DNA of 64,000 nucleotides, from the NCBI GenBank assembly GCA_002943765.1, contig PQWQ01000009.1, positions 1,302,001 through 1,366,000 on the forward strand, in the 5' to 3' direction. The translations under genes were made by a program, and so were the position numbers. The DNA is from Psoroptes ovis. Its lineage: Eukaryota > Arthropoda > Arachnida > Sarcoptiformes > Psoroptidae. Shown in pieces: positions 1-10,827 of the stretch; positions within the stretch are counted from its first letter, which is position 1, and the number at the start of each line of letters is the position of its first letter. The notes below the pieces were generated by a model, which had not been told where the DNA came from, did not search any database, and worked only from the letters and a program-made list of their open reading frames with translations.

Positions 1-541
1 TGACAATCAAAAAATGAAATTTTTTTTTGGAAAATTACCGAAATTATGAATTTGAAATTGCACAATATTTGGCACTGTATTTGGCATAACAATGTTGGGA
101 TAAAAAAAAGGTCAACAACATCCAATTTAGGCAATAATTTTTTTTGTTTTCTTTGATTGAAAACATCAGTTTTTTTTCTGGTTGCTATTTGGTCACCTGG
201 TTACATAAATTGGTGATGTGAGTTCCATCATCATTAAAGCTTATTAACAATTTGATAGTTGATGGAGAAAGACAAATTATATTTTTGGTTGAGGAAACAT
301 TGATTAAATTAATTAATGATACATCTGTTTTCGATCTGATAAGAAATTGTTTGTGTTTGCATATTTGTAATTGTAAATTCTTTTGATTACACAGCTTTGT
401 TTATCATCAATACGACCAATTGATCGAAACGAGATAATAATTTGAAATTCACGAAGAAAAAAAGTGAAATGAATGATGAATGAATGATGAATAACCACCT
501 GTTGATATGATGATAAAACATTCAAAAAACGCCGAGAAAAA
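1..541. promoter_or_regulatory. Upstream region of the metalloprotease gene
   Basis: No coding signal is seen on either strand beyond AT-rich short frames. A GATA-type motif (TGATAAG, 337-343) lies about 200 bp upstream of the proposed start codon of the metalloprotease gene. GATA sites are common near gut-expressed genes in arthropods, so a regulatory role is possible, but this is inference. The rest is poly(T) runs and AT-rich sequence. Confidence 0.25.
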
Positions 542-2683
542 ATGTGTAAAAATTTAATCCATTTTTCATCGATTATCATATTAATGATTAGTAATGTTAG
601 ATATTGAATATTTCTTGACATTTTCAGTATATTTCATCAATGATTAATATTTTAATTTTTTAAAAATTATTTTTACTATAGTTTCAAATTGAAGCACGAA
701 TAAATTTCAACATTAATTCAACTGAAATTATTGATCCAAAATTCATCGAAATATTCGATGATTTTGATGAAATAAATTATTTATTAACATTTCGTACGAG
801 AAATTTCAATGTATTTTATGCAAAATTATTTGAAATTACTGATGCGAAATTGAATATTGGATGTAGATTTTTCCATGGAAAATTATTATCACCAATGAAT
901 GGATTGATTGCTGTCACTGTTTGCACGAATCAATCTTTTCTCGTGAGTGACTTGAATTTTTTTTCTTAAATTAATAATGTTGAATTTCAATCAAAAAGCA
1001 TTCAACAATATTGATGAATGATCATGTGTTTGTGATACAATCAATGTCCACCAATCCAACTGATATTGTCGATAATAATAATGAATTAATTCATATAAAT
1101 ACTGTACCTGACATTGATGATGATCATCATCGATCAAATAAAAATGAATGGAAAATGCAGAAAAAATTCCGATCACATTATTTTCATGAATTATTGATGA
1201 ATGATGAATGGTTTTTGAAAAAATTAAAAAACAATGGACTGCAACGTGATAAACGTGCATCAGCAGCCACAAGATTCAGTGATAAAGTGTATAATGTTGA
1301 AACGATAATTTTCGCCGATAATTCATTGATAAAAATGTTCAATAATCAACATGATGAATTGGAAAAATTAATTCTGGCCATAATGAATGAAGTACAATTG
1401 ATTTATAAATTTGATTCAATGAAAACACGGCTAAATATTATGATAAAAAAGATAGTATTTTTAGACGACGATAATGATCAACGATATAGTGATGTGCCCA
1501 ATACAGCCAATGGTGACATTGATCAATATCTGGATAATTTTTGTTCATGGCAAAAACGTTTATGGAGACGAACGTCGCCAGAATCACGTTGGGATCATGC
1601 ATTGATGTTGACTGGGTTTGTATAAATCATATCATTGAAATTTTAAATGATTTTCCCATAAATTTTATCGCTTGAAACAGATTAGACCTCTATAAACAAA
1701 TTGGTAATGAAAAAAATCGTAAAGTATTAGGTCTAGCATGGGTAAATGGTATGTGTCGTCCATCATATAGTTGTACGCTGAATGAAGGTAAAAATTTTGA
1801 ATCAGCATTTGTAATTGCGCATGAAATGGCCCATAGGTATATTGGTAAATTGATTTTTTTTAAAAACTTACGATTGATCCATTTTTGCAGCCTTGGAATG
1901 TTACATGATGGCTACGATAATAATTGTGATCCAGACAAGTATATTATGTCGGAAAAAACTGGACCAGGCAAAATACATTGGTCACCATGTAGTAATTTAT
2001 ATTTGGAAAATTTTCTTCAGTAAGTTCGAATGCAAAAATATATTCATTTCTTAAATTTAATTTCATTTTTGATGATGACAAGCAAATTAAATCTAAGATG
2101 TTTGGAGAAAACGGCGAAAAATAATGTATTTGCAACATATTCAAGTACCTTGAATCGATTCGATGAACAATCAGAATTGCCTGGTGAACAATTTGATCTA
2201 AGACAACAATGTCAATTGGCGCTCGGGAATGAATATCGACCATACATTTCTAATCGATCTCCATTCAATGTAATTCAATTAGATCCATTCGACAAACCAT
2301 TATTGATTGATTTATGAAACTTGAATCATTTTTTTTTTTCATTTATACAGGACATTTGTAAAGAATTATGGTGCTCACACGGACATTGGGCATCACCAGC
2401 ACATCCTGCACTTGAAGGTAGCCCATGTGGTGATGCAAAAAAATGCCTACAAGGTTCATGCAATATTTCACAAACATCATCACGGACATCGATTATTAAT
2501 CACAGTGATGCTCATGATAAATCAAATTATCAAAATCGTGATCGGCAATCATCAGGCGATTCTTTCAATAATAATTCAAGTAATCGTAACAATTCTGGCC
2601 ACTCACCATCTTCATTTATGAAACGTGTGCAATTATTTTTGAAAAGTACCATTAGAACAATAGCTAGATTATTTTCGGGATGA
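542..2683 (+). CDS. ADAMTS-type secreted zinc metalloprotease lacking thrombospondin repeats
   Basis: Proposed exons: 542-595, 682-942, 999-1615, 1681-1836, 1891-2019, 2083 (or 2098)-2269 and 2351-2683, giving about 573-578 residues. Exon 1 encodes a hydrophobic signal peptide (MCKNLIHFSSIIILMISN) and is the least certain, because its donor (gttaga) is weak. Next come a reprolysin-type propeptide, a furin-like basic site (LQRDKR) before the catalytic domain, and the zinc site HEMAHSLGMLHDG (about residues 358-370), which is intact only after the 54-bp intron 1837-1890 is removed. A Met-turn (YIMSEKTG) follows, then a disintegrin-like/Cys-rich block (LPGEQFD, QCQLALG, CKELWCS, GSPCGDAKKCLQGSC). 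The protein ends in a Ser/Asn-rich linker and a basic tail (KRVQLFLKSTIRTIARLF), with no TSP1 domain. All three catalytic His and the Glu are present, so it should be active. The architecture resembles short tick reprolysins. The gene faces COPA tail to tail. Confidence 0.85.
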
Positions 2684-2950
2684 CCATTTGGCATAATTTG
2701 TTGAGCTTCAAGGTACCATAAGGGTCTTGTTGAGTTTTTTTTTATTAAAAAATAATTTATTTATAAAAAATAAACTTGGAAAAAAATTGTTGAATCTTTC
2801 TCTTTGAATATTTGATTATATATGAGAATAAATGTGAGAAAAAAAATCAGATTTTTTGCTGTAAATTATTGTGTTATCATTCAACTAAGACATATTCATT
2901 TGACGACAAAAAAAATGAGAGAAAGTTCAATCGTGTTTCAAGTTCAAAAA
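2684..2950. terminator. Convergent 3' ends of metalloprotease and COPA genes
   Basis: Only 267 bp separate the two stop codons. Plus-strand poly(A) signals AATAAA are at 2769-2774 and 2827-2832. The minus-strand equivalent (TTTATT on +) is at 2741-2746 and 2757-2762. The two 3'UTRs probably overlap. Signal positions are seen; cleavage sites are inferred. Confidence 0.4.
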
Positions 2951-5900
2951 TCAACGAAATTGTAATGAACTAATACGAAGACCTATCGATTCACGACCAA
3001 TCGCTGATATTTGACATACACGACATATTTGATTTTGATATTCAGGCGAATATGTTGCCTCACAAAATGAACATTTGGTTTCAACATGACCACGATAAAT
3101 CGGTGTATATGATGCGGCGCAAATATTGAATGGATTATGTTCCGAATAATTTAATCGATGTTCATCGTTCGATGATTTTTCACATGCTTGCAATACTTTT
3201 CGTGTTTGTGCGGCAACATCAGCTTTTGGTCCTAATTCTAATAATCGTTTAGCGAATGATGATGCTGTTTGAAAATTTTTTAATTTAAAAAATAAATTCA
3301 GCGCTGTACGCAATGTCAATATTTGATGAACTGGTTGTAGATGTATGTGGGTGAAATATGCAGCCATTTCACATGAACGTTTTTGATTTTCCAACGTATC
3401 TTTTGGCATTGATTTACGTTCGATTTCCATCGATAATCCAACAACATATTCACGACAAATTTCAAGTAATTTTTTTGCTTCAATTATTTCTTGTTTACTA
3501 TCAACTGAAAGCATCAATATACTGAACATCAGTTGGCGAAATCGATCGACAGCTTCTTGGAATTTGCCCATTGTTGTCAGTTGATAACATTGTTGTAAAC
3601 GTTGAATCAGATGATCTAACATTTGTGTTTCTATTGCAGGTAAACCTTTGGTGAAATCTTCTTGTGGATTTCGTTGAAGATAAGCATACATTGTTGGTAA
3701 GTATGACAGTCCTTGATAACCAGCTCGTGAGCGAGCATAGGTCATCATGAATATCTGTTTCAGCGGTTCAAAATTAACGACGGCAACCTATTTTCGAATA
3801 ATAAAGTAATTATGGAAAAACTATATCGAGTACTATTTGCTAAATTAGATATTACTTGTTCATTTAGAAGCCTGCATGCAGTCTCAAAAGACCCTGCTAA
3901 AATATGATCGACAGGGAGTTTCGAATTTTTAACCCAATAATGTGAAGGAGGATATCCACGTGTTGGAGCAACGTAAAAATTTTCATCGGCACCGGATTCA
4001 GGCTGCGGCAGATCCTGTATATCGAGATCATCGACATCCCAACCAGCTTCATCACCTTCTCTGGCATCCTGCATCAAATCATCATCTTCATCGTAAGCAT
4101 TCTTTCCAGTATCATCAAGATCTAATTCAGCTTCATCACCCCATCCTCCTTCACCAGCATCAGTTTCACCGTTTTCATCCAAAATCAACATATCAGCTGC
4201 AGATTTGAGACCAGTTTTGCCTTTGGTTGCAACCATTGCACCTTCAAAAAAGCCTCGAGTAACAGTCAGTAATGGCCAATTTTCCTCATTAGGTAAAATT
4301 GGTAAACATGGTTGTAATAACACAGCATTCGGATCAGGCACTGGTAATTTTTTCTCAGGATCTAACACCTGTTTCAATTCTTCTGCTTCAGATTCAAGAC
4401 CATGAGTGGCGGCGCAAAGATAAGCCAGCGATATCTGTTCTGAATTGCGAAGAATTTTAACCCGTTCTTCTACATCACCAAGGAGTAATGCATTCTTGAA
4501 TTGAGCAGAAGTATCTTTACGTATTTCGGCAATTTTCATCATTTTCCTCAATTTCTCCAAATTACCAGTCACCAAATAAAGGAATGATAGCTTTTCATAA
4601 TTTTTCGTACGTTGATATGCCATTTCAACAACTTGATGATTACCTTGCATCAATGCAGCTTCAGCTAAACGTTCCCAACAAGTTTGATCGTCCAATGATC
4701 TTGCCGCTTCTAATGCCACTTCAATATTACCACATTCTAAGGCCAAAGCAAATCTAGTTTTTTCATCTTTCACGAAATGTAACGCAACTTCAGGATAGCC
4801 TTTCTTTTGTAGATAAGCAATAATTGATTGACCAACTAATTCAGCATTACGAACCATATGCAAGACTTCATCATATTTACGATTGACTAATGCTAATTTA
4901 AATTTGAATTCAGTTGTATCAATATTAAGGATTTTTGAACGAACTTCACGATCAAGACAATAAACTTGTTGCATATTGATTCGTGTTAAATATACAGGCA
5001 AATCAAGTGTACGAATAATACCATGATCACCATTCAGCAATGCATATTTTATATGATTCGATGTTGTATAAATGAACACACCAAGATCATCCCATGCACC
5101 ACTTTTTATTTTATTTGTTTCGGTTATTGTTGCACTAATTTCCAGACGTCGGTTACAAATTGTAAGTTGATGCTTACTCAATAAACATGCATGTGACATG
5201 TCATTGTTCCATATTACAAACTTGACTTTAGGACATGTGACATTAATCAATTCTCGTCCTTGTTGAACATCATACAATACGAGGCCATCAACATCACGTA
5301 ATAGAATCATTCCGGTGCCGGCATAAAAAATTTCATCGCAAGCTCTTGTTGTTAGGGTTTTAACGTTTTCATTCTTCAAATTTTTGATAACAATTTGATG
5401 ATTACGATCAAGTACAGCGAAACGATCTCTAGCAATCCAAATGGCAGTCAAGCCTGCAGCACGTTTAGTTTCAGGTGGATCAGTATTTTGTGAACCATCG
5501 ATTTCTTTCGGTAATGGATACAATTCATAAATACTATTCTCAGCATTTGGTGATCTACTTGTAATGAGCATTGCATTCGCGGCTGGATTATAATAAATTG
5601 AATGAGGCGGAATTCGGCCACGGTTTCTCAACTGTATAACAGGAATATCTTTAGCTGTTGTGAAATCTAATCGGCGAAGAAAATGATCTTTGATGTAAAA
5701 TAAAAAATTGGAATGAATGGTGAATGCTGGGCGTTCACGTTCTAATTTAAAAACGATTATTCCGCCATCATGTCCAGCAGCGAATAGATTTTGATTTGGA
5801 TGAGCAGCTAATATCCAGAATCGCTCATGTTCACGGCGGAACGTAGATAAACAAGTTCTTTTGGTCAGATCCCAAACTCTAATGCTTTTATCTTCTGAAT

Positions 5901-6926
5901 TGCTGAGAATAAGATCTTGTTTTGGATGAAATATGACACAAGAAACATTATTATAATGACCCCGACAAGAATCCACTTCCCAGGCTTTTGATTCATTCAT
6001 TCGCCATAATTTAACAAGACGATCATCGGCACCAGAAACAATAAGAGGCATGGTCGGATGGAATGAGACCCAATTGACGCCACTGTCATGACCATCTAAA
6101 ACATGTTTAACATAAACATCGGATGAACCGAACAAGTCAGATGAATGAGAATTTCTTGAATGATCATCAAGACCACCGGGACCAGGAGAGACATTTTTCT
6201 TTCGCAAACCAGAAATGTCCCAAACACGTACTGTTTGATCCAATGAGCATGAAACGACAAGATCTTCAGTTGGATGGAATTGTGTGCACATTACATAATG
6301 ATTGTGTCCAGTCAAAATACTGATACTTGTACGCGATTGCCAATTCCATATACGAATAGTTTGATCATCTGAACAGCTAAGAATCCAAGGATATTCATGG
6401 TGAAATTTCACTACACGAATGTAGTCAAGATGACCTAACAAAGTGAATAAACACCGGCGTGATTTGTAATTCCAAACCTGTGCACAAACAAAAAATTTCT
6501 TTTAATTTTCTTTTAATGAAAATAGAATTGAAATACCTTGATTTTATAATCATCACCACCGGACACAAACAAAGGTTGTTGATTATGGAAATCGATACCA
6601 CGAACAGGTCCATCGTGTTCATCATATTTATCGATTAATGTTCCAACTCGATAATCCCATAATTGTATGAGGCCAGAATGTAATGAAGCCAAAACCCATG
6701 GCCGTTTTGGATGGAAAACAATACCTTTAACACGTGATGATTTTGATTCAAATTTGGTCAACATTTGAAATGAACTACGTTGTTGTTCAATGTTAGCCGG
6801 TAATGACAAAGCTGTGAATGGATCAATTTGACTTAAATAGGCTAATGTTGATGGTGAAATGCCCAATGAAAATTGTATTGAATAATTATCACTTTCTTCG
6901 TCAGCAAACACAAGAAAAGAGCTCAT
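2951..6926 (-). CDS. COPA: Coatomer subunit alpha (COPI coat)
   Basis: Alpha-COP is the WD40 subunit of the COPI coat that binds dilysine cargo and drives Golgi-to-ER and intra-Golgi vesicle budding. Exons on the minus strand are 6926-6537, 6477-3856 and 3787-2951, with introns of 59 and 68 bp. Seen in order: WD40 repeats (HPKRPWVLASLHSG, FVSGGDDYKIK/VWNYKSRRC across intron 1, SCSDDQTIRIWNW, ADDRLVKLWRMNESKAWEV); the WD-associated helical region; an acidic linker (DEDDDLMQDAREGDEAGWD); and the C-terminal domain (LPVDHILAGSFETA, LRTALNLFFKLKNF, ending IGLRISSLQFR). From the usual family start MLTKFES (M at 6764) it is about 1,228 residues, close to the vertebrate length. The frame stays open upstream to an ATG at 6926, which would add 54 residues; an in-frame TAA lies just before that ATG. 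Identity is certain, the start is not. Confidence 0.96.
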
Positions 6927-7537
6927 TGACTTTTATCGTAAGATTTTATTTATTCGATTAATACAAATGTTTAACATGTAAATTATCAATTCATTGGATT
7001 GAAAGGAATTCTTGCGATGTTGTTTTGATGTTTCATTAATCGATCAATTTTTTGTTTTTTTCAAATGCCCAAGTCAAATGTTAAATAAAAAAAGGTATGC
7101 TCTTGATGTTTGATGATGTGTTAGCTAATTGAACACAGCCGCAAGAAATATAAATAAATAAATAATTGTAAAGACAGCTCATCAAGTTGTGACAAGTATG
7201 ATTTTTATTTTTTTCGGTACTGCCGTTTATGAATGAGCCCAAAAATTTAAATGCCAAAAATTAAATGCCATAAAATTCAAATTTAAATACCACAATTCAA
7301 TTTAAATTTTAAATTTTATCAAAAATCAAATTTTATTTTTTAATTTTTTTAAAATAAAATTAATCAAGGCTTAAGGATAATCAAAAAAAAAAAAAAAAAA
7401 AAAAAAAAAAACAATTCGAGAATAAAAATTCAATGATTATATTGATCGATTTTGATTGATTCTTCCATTTTTTTAAGGTACTCCAGGTGTGATTAAGGCT
7501 TTTGAACACAGTTTTTTTTTAGTGATTTCTGGTCATT
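6927..7537. other. Intergenic: COPA promoter and parvin 3' region
   Basis: No coding frame is supported. It holds the COPA upstream region, a cluster of short direct repeats (7243-7292), a run of about 29 A (7383-7411) and AT-rich sequence that probably includes the parvin 3'UTR. Confidence 0.6.
7243..7292. repeat. Three imperfect copies of a ~14-bp direct repeat
   Basis: Units of the form AAATTTAAATGCCA, AAAATTAAATGCCA and AAATTTAAATACCA are arranged head to tail with small spacers. They look like a degenerating tandem array between COPA and parvin. No function is apparent. Confidence 0.5.
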
Positions 7538-8957
7538 CTAATAGCGAATATTTTTATATTTGGTGAAAATCATAAACAATACACGTAAAGTTGCCTTAAG
7601 ATCAGCATTGACAATGTCCTCAGCACGTACTTTGTGTCTTAACTATATGAAAATCATGGATAATTAATTATAAGATTTAAATTACGAAATCAAGATTACT
7701 TACATTGATTCCAGCATCTTCAAGTAATTCCAAAGCAACATTAACATTATGTAATTTATGATGAGGTGATGATTCAATATAATTATGACTTTTGAACGCA
7801 GTTTCTTTGGTACCGACAGCTTCGGCAATCGGGTCAACAGATGCTGTAGTGTAGATATTACCAAGTGGAACAAAATAACCTTCAAGCATTCCAATCAAGA
7901 ATATAATATTCAAACCATCACTGAATGAATGTGGATCAATATCATCTGGTGGACTCAGCTCAATATTCAAACGATTCAAATGCATATTGATGAAATGTGC
8001 AACCGATTGTTTGATTGCATGAACTTTGTCCGGTGTATGATCAAATATCATATCAAATGCATCTCTTGGCTCAGCACGTTTACTCAATTCATCATACGAT
8101 TCAGTTAGCGTTTCGGTTTGAACTCGTTTATGCAAGGTGCCTTGTAATTTTTGAATAATCAAAATACTGATTTGAACATTTGGCGGTAAACGAATCGGTG
8201 CACGATAATGTCGAATCAAAGCAACCAATAAATGAATGATTTCGACTGTATTCTTGTTATGAATGCCTTTATCAGTCCAACGTACACGTTGGCCATCAAG
8301 ACCGAGCAAACGATTGGCCGTTTCGAGTACAACTTTAAGTTTGGCACGTTGAAAATCTTCATTTTGTGTCACTTCAACAACAGCTAATTTTTGTCCACTT
8401 AATTTCTCGACGAGTTTACCCAGAATTTGTCCATCATACAAATCTTCAGTCAAATCTTTGACAATAATACGATGATCACTATTGAAATGATTGAAATATT
8501 ATTAATAATTTGGATCAGTTATCGTTTTCAAACAGACCATAATTCATCATTGATCCAATTGATCAAGATTTTTCTCAATTCTTGATAATCATAATTATTA
8601 ATCATTCCAGGTTCGATCATTGATCGTTCTTCCCCTTCAGCTAATAGAAAATTGTCAGAGAATTAGATTCAAGAAAAACTAGAATTCCCTAGAATTACCA
8701 AGAACAAAACTTTCAGGTGAAGTATCGAATACTGGATGCTGTTCATTACCATCGATTGCTTGTCTACCTTCTGCGACAATGCCTTGAGCTGCTTCAGCTA
8801 AATCAAAGAAAAAACATTATTATTAATATAAAAACATCAGACAAATTAACAAACCTTCTCGGATTTTTTTCTTTCGACCCAAAGTACCAAGCGTTTCCAA
8901 TAGTTTGGGGGTTGTTTTTCCATTTGTTTGTGGTGGTTGTGGACTTGGAGTTGCCAT
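7538..8957 (-). CDS. parvin: Parvin (actopaxin/affixin), two-CH-domain focal adhesion protein
   Basis: Parvin joins ILK and PINCH in the integrin-linked IPP complex and binds F-actin at adhesion sites. Coding exons are 8957-8855, 8797-8699, 8640-8538, 8478-7704 and 7642-7538, all GT-AG with introns of 57-61 bp, giving about 394 residues, near the usual 365-400. The N-terminus (MATPSPQPPQTNG, then LETLGTLGRKKKIRE) matches the family's basic start. CH1 begins near residue 85 (INWINDEL/CDHRIIVKDLTEDLYDGQ across an intron) and CH2 near 250 (FINMHLNRLNIELSPPDD; LLEDAGIN, then EDIVNADLKATLRVLF). The conserved APIRLPPNVQISI and RDAFDMIFDHTPDKV segments are present. CH2 carries an insertion (about DPIAEAVGTKETAFKSHNY) relative to vertebrate parvin as I recall it. 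A 5'UTR intron (8967-9024, ctg|gtaagttg) precedes the start. Confidence 0.94.
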
Positions 8958-9575
8958 CGCTACTTTCTGAAATTGCAGAAGATATTATCATATAAATCCA
9001 TCTGAAAATTGTGAATCAACTTACCAGATTATTATTTCGAATATGACTAATAAATCAAGTAGAATTAAGCTGCCTAGAGTTGATCAAATAATATTCGATT
9101 AAAATTGTTGAAACATTTGAAATTAGTAAATATATGAACAATTACAGAAGGCGATTGAAAAAAAGAGGAATAATCCTACACACAAATTCATTCATTCAAA
9201 GAAACAGAAATTAAAAATAAACATCCTAACATGGAAAGTGTTGCTTTTGTCATTTATAGTGCATAGATTTGTTGATTATTTATTGTGTTGTATGTGTTGG
9301 CCATATTTGGAGTAATTTTGGGCGCTATCCATCTCAATAATAAAAACACATTGAAAGAGAATATATATTCTTCAATCAACAAAATTAAATAGAATGCAAT
9401 ACATTTTACACCCGCGTAAATGTTTACCATGAAATTAAAAAATGAAAATAAATAAATAAACAAAAAAAAATCGAAATTAAATATCGAAAAAAAAATCTTT
9501 AAAAAACTATCGATCATATCGATTGTTTCATTTTTTTTTGAAATTCCAAAATCAGCTGTTTTTTCAAAAAAAAAA
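8958..9575. promoter_or_regulatory. Divergent intergenic region: parvin 5'UTR exon/promoter and PTRH2-like promoter
   Basis: On the minus strand a non-coding parvin 5' exon ends at 9025 with a consensus donor; the intron 8967-9024 ends nine bases before the start codon. On the plus strand the motif ATCAGCTGTT (9551-9560) sits 16 bp before the start of the PTRH2-like gene. It matches the E-box core-promoter element known in Drosophila (AWCAGCTGWT). Open frames here are AT-driven, and none is supported as a gene. Confidence 0.5.
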
Positions 9576-10076
9576 ATGAATTTTGAAAATTCTACCCTTG
9601 TTGCATCGGTTTTATTCGGATTTTTCTTAGGTGTCCGCATCAAAACACCGATCCAGAGATTATCGTTACGACAAAAATTGGTAATCATTTTCAATACGAA
9701 CAATGTTCGACGGTTGAAAAATTCAGAGTTGATTTTGTACAGTACGAAAGCATCGGTAAATTCAAATTTTGAATTATCGTCTTACTTTGTTGACATATAT
9801 TTTTCTGGGCCCAAATTTCCATAGATTTTAGCATATCAAACATCAAGGACACAGACACCGCTGTCACATTACATTTGGAAGATATTTGGCCAGCCGAAAA
9901 TTATTTTACAAAATAATACAAGCGATAGTTTGGACACTTTTGCCCATTTGGCATCCAAATCGATGATATGTTCCGCAGTCATTGCTGATAGGAGGAATGG
10001 CGTCAGAGTGTTGGCGATTGGTCCAGGACCTAAATCTGCAATTGATGAAATTTGTGGTCATTTAAAACTTTTGTAA
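9576..10076 (+). CDS. Membrane-anchored Pth2/PTRH2-family protein, catalytic motifs lost
   Basis: Exons are 9576-9755 and 9825-10076, joined in phase 0 across a 69-bp intron (gtaaat...catag), giving 143 residues (human PTRH2 is about 179). The family is recognised by its C-terminal half: a Trp followed by GQPKI, then IGPGPKSAIDEICGHLKLL, which closely follows the end of PTRH2. An N-terminal hydrophobic stretch (STLVASVLFGFFLGV, about residues 6-20) corresponds to the mitochondrial/ER anchor of PTRH2 (Bit1). PTRH2 normally hydrolyses peptidyl-tRNA and also signals in anoikis. The conserved Gly/Lys/Gln/His segment (MGKGKxAAQCxHA) is here RRLKNSELILYSTKA, and the DAGRTQIAPGS motif is shortened to ADRRNGVRV. 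Hydrolase activity is therefore unlikely. Both exons stay open, so it does not look like a simple dead copy. Family confidence is high; function is unknown. Confidence 0.8.
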
Positions 10077-10088
10077 ATTTTTTATTTA

Positions 10089-10094
10089 AATAAA
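10089..10094 (+). terminator. Poly(A) signal of the PTRH2-like gene
   Basis: AATAAA lies 13 bp after the TAA stop at 10074-10076, a plausible position for this compact genome. Confidence 0.4.
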
Positions 10095-10139
10095 TTAATT
10101 ATTTTTTTCCGATGTGCAACCCTTTTCTTAATTTTATTT

Positions 10140-10420
10140 TTAAAAAGTGGGGACCACTCGGAACGAGCACCTTCCCTCTTGTGGATTAATAATAACCCAC
10201 AAGAACGTTCATCAATGAAGCATGTATTCGGTTCACCAAGGTGAACACGAATGGCTTCGGTTTCGCGCTCAGGAAGATGCCCAATACCTCGTCATCGTGG
10301 GTCCATGTCAACTTCATGTTGTTCACGAAGCTGAAGAAACACACTTCAATAGATCCCTTGAAGTATGATCTTAAATTTTCGTCATGTTTCAAAGTCTTAC
10401 TTCTATGCTAACACATGAAA
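10140..10420. other. GC-rich island with overlapping open frames on both strands
   Basis: Bases of about 10,190-10,370 are close to 50% GC, while the flanks are around 25-30%. A minus-strand frame (10392-10186, 68 residues, MKHDENLRSYFKG to NVLVGYY) and a plus-strand frame without ATG (about 10,195-10,390, FINEACIRFTKVNTNGFGF onward) both stay open and both use GC-ending codons unlike neighbouring genes. A small stem (CTTGTGG/CCACAAG, about 10,178-10,202) borders it. I recognise no protein family in either frame. It could be a transferred or relic coding fragment, or an unrecognised exon. Confidence 0.35.
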
Positions 10421-10827
10421 ATTTTATTACAGTTTTTAAATGAAAATTTATCAAATTATTTCATCAAAATGGTCAATTTTAATTTAAATATCAAGTTTTC
10501 AAATCAAAATACATGATAATACCTCAAAAATTTTGTATAAATTATTACCGAATATCTTCGATCGGGTAGAAAATTGACCTAATTTTCCGGTAATTTAAAT
10601 CGCCCAAAAGCATGGCAAAATTTAAAAACCTTAAAAGACATGTGGCGACATCAAGCGATAAAAAGGTTCTTTAAAGGAGGAGTCTTTTTAAAGCGAAAAA
10701 ATAAACACGTAAATAATAAACAAATCAGCTGTAACCTGAATTTAATTTCAATTTATAACTTTTGAATTGATTATTATTGTTTATGATTCGATTTTGAATA
10801 CAATCATTCGATTTGATAATCGTATCA
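10421..10827 (+). promoter_or_regulatory. Upstream region of EXOC8
   Basis: AT-rich. It contains an imperfect inverted repeat (ATTACCGAA near 10,546 and TTCCGGTAAT near 10,580) and, at 10724-10733, ATCAGCTGTA, one mismatch from the E-box-type core-promoter motif seen before the preceding gene. No coding frame is supported. Confidence 0.35.

Noticed and set aside
9240..9400. Short plus-strand frame containing VGHIW that recalls the tail of Sec61 beta
   Set aside because: The conserved upstream part of Sec61 beta is absent, there is no start codon in frame, and a four-residue match is not enough.
9254..9703. 149-codon minus-strand frame overlapping the PTRH2-like exon
   Set aside because: Its first part is the antisense of a supported exon and the rest is Phe/Ile-rich AT sequence; no domain is recognised.
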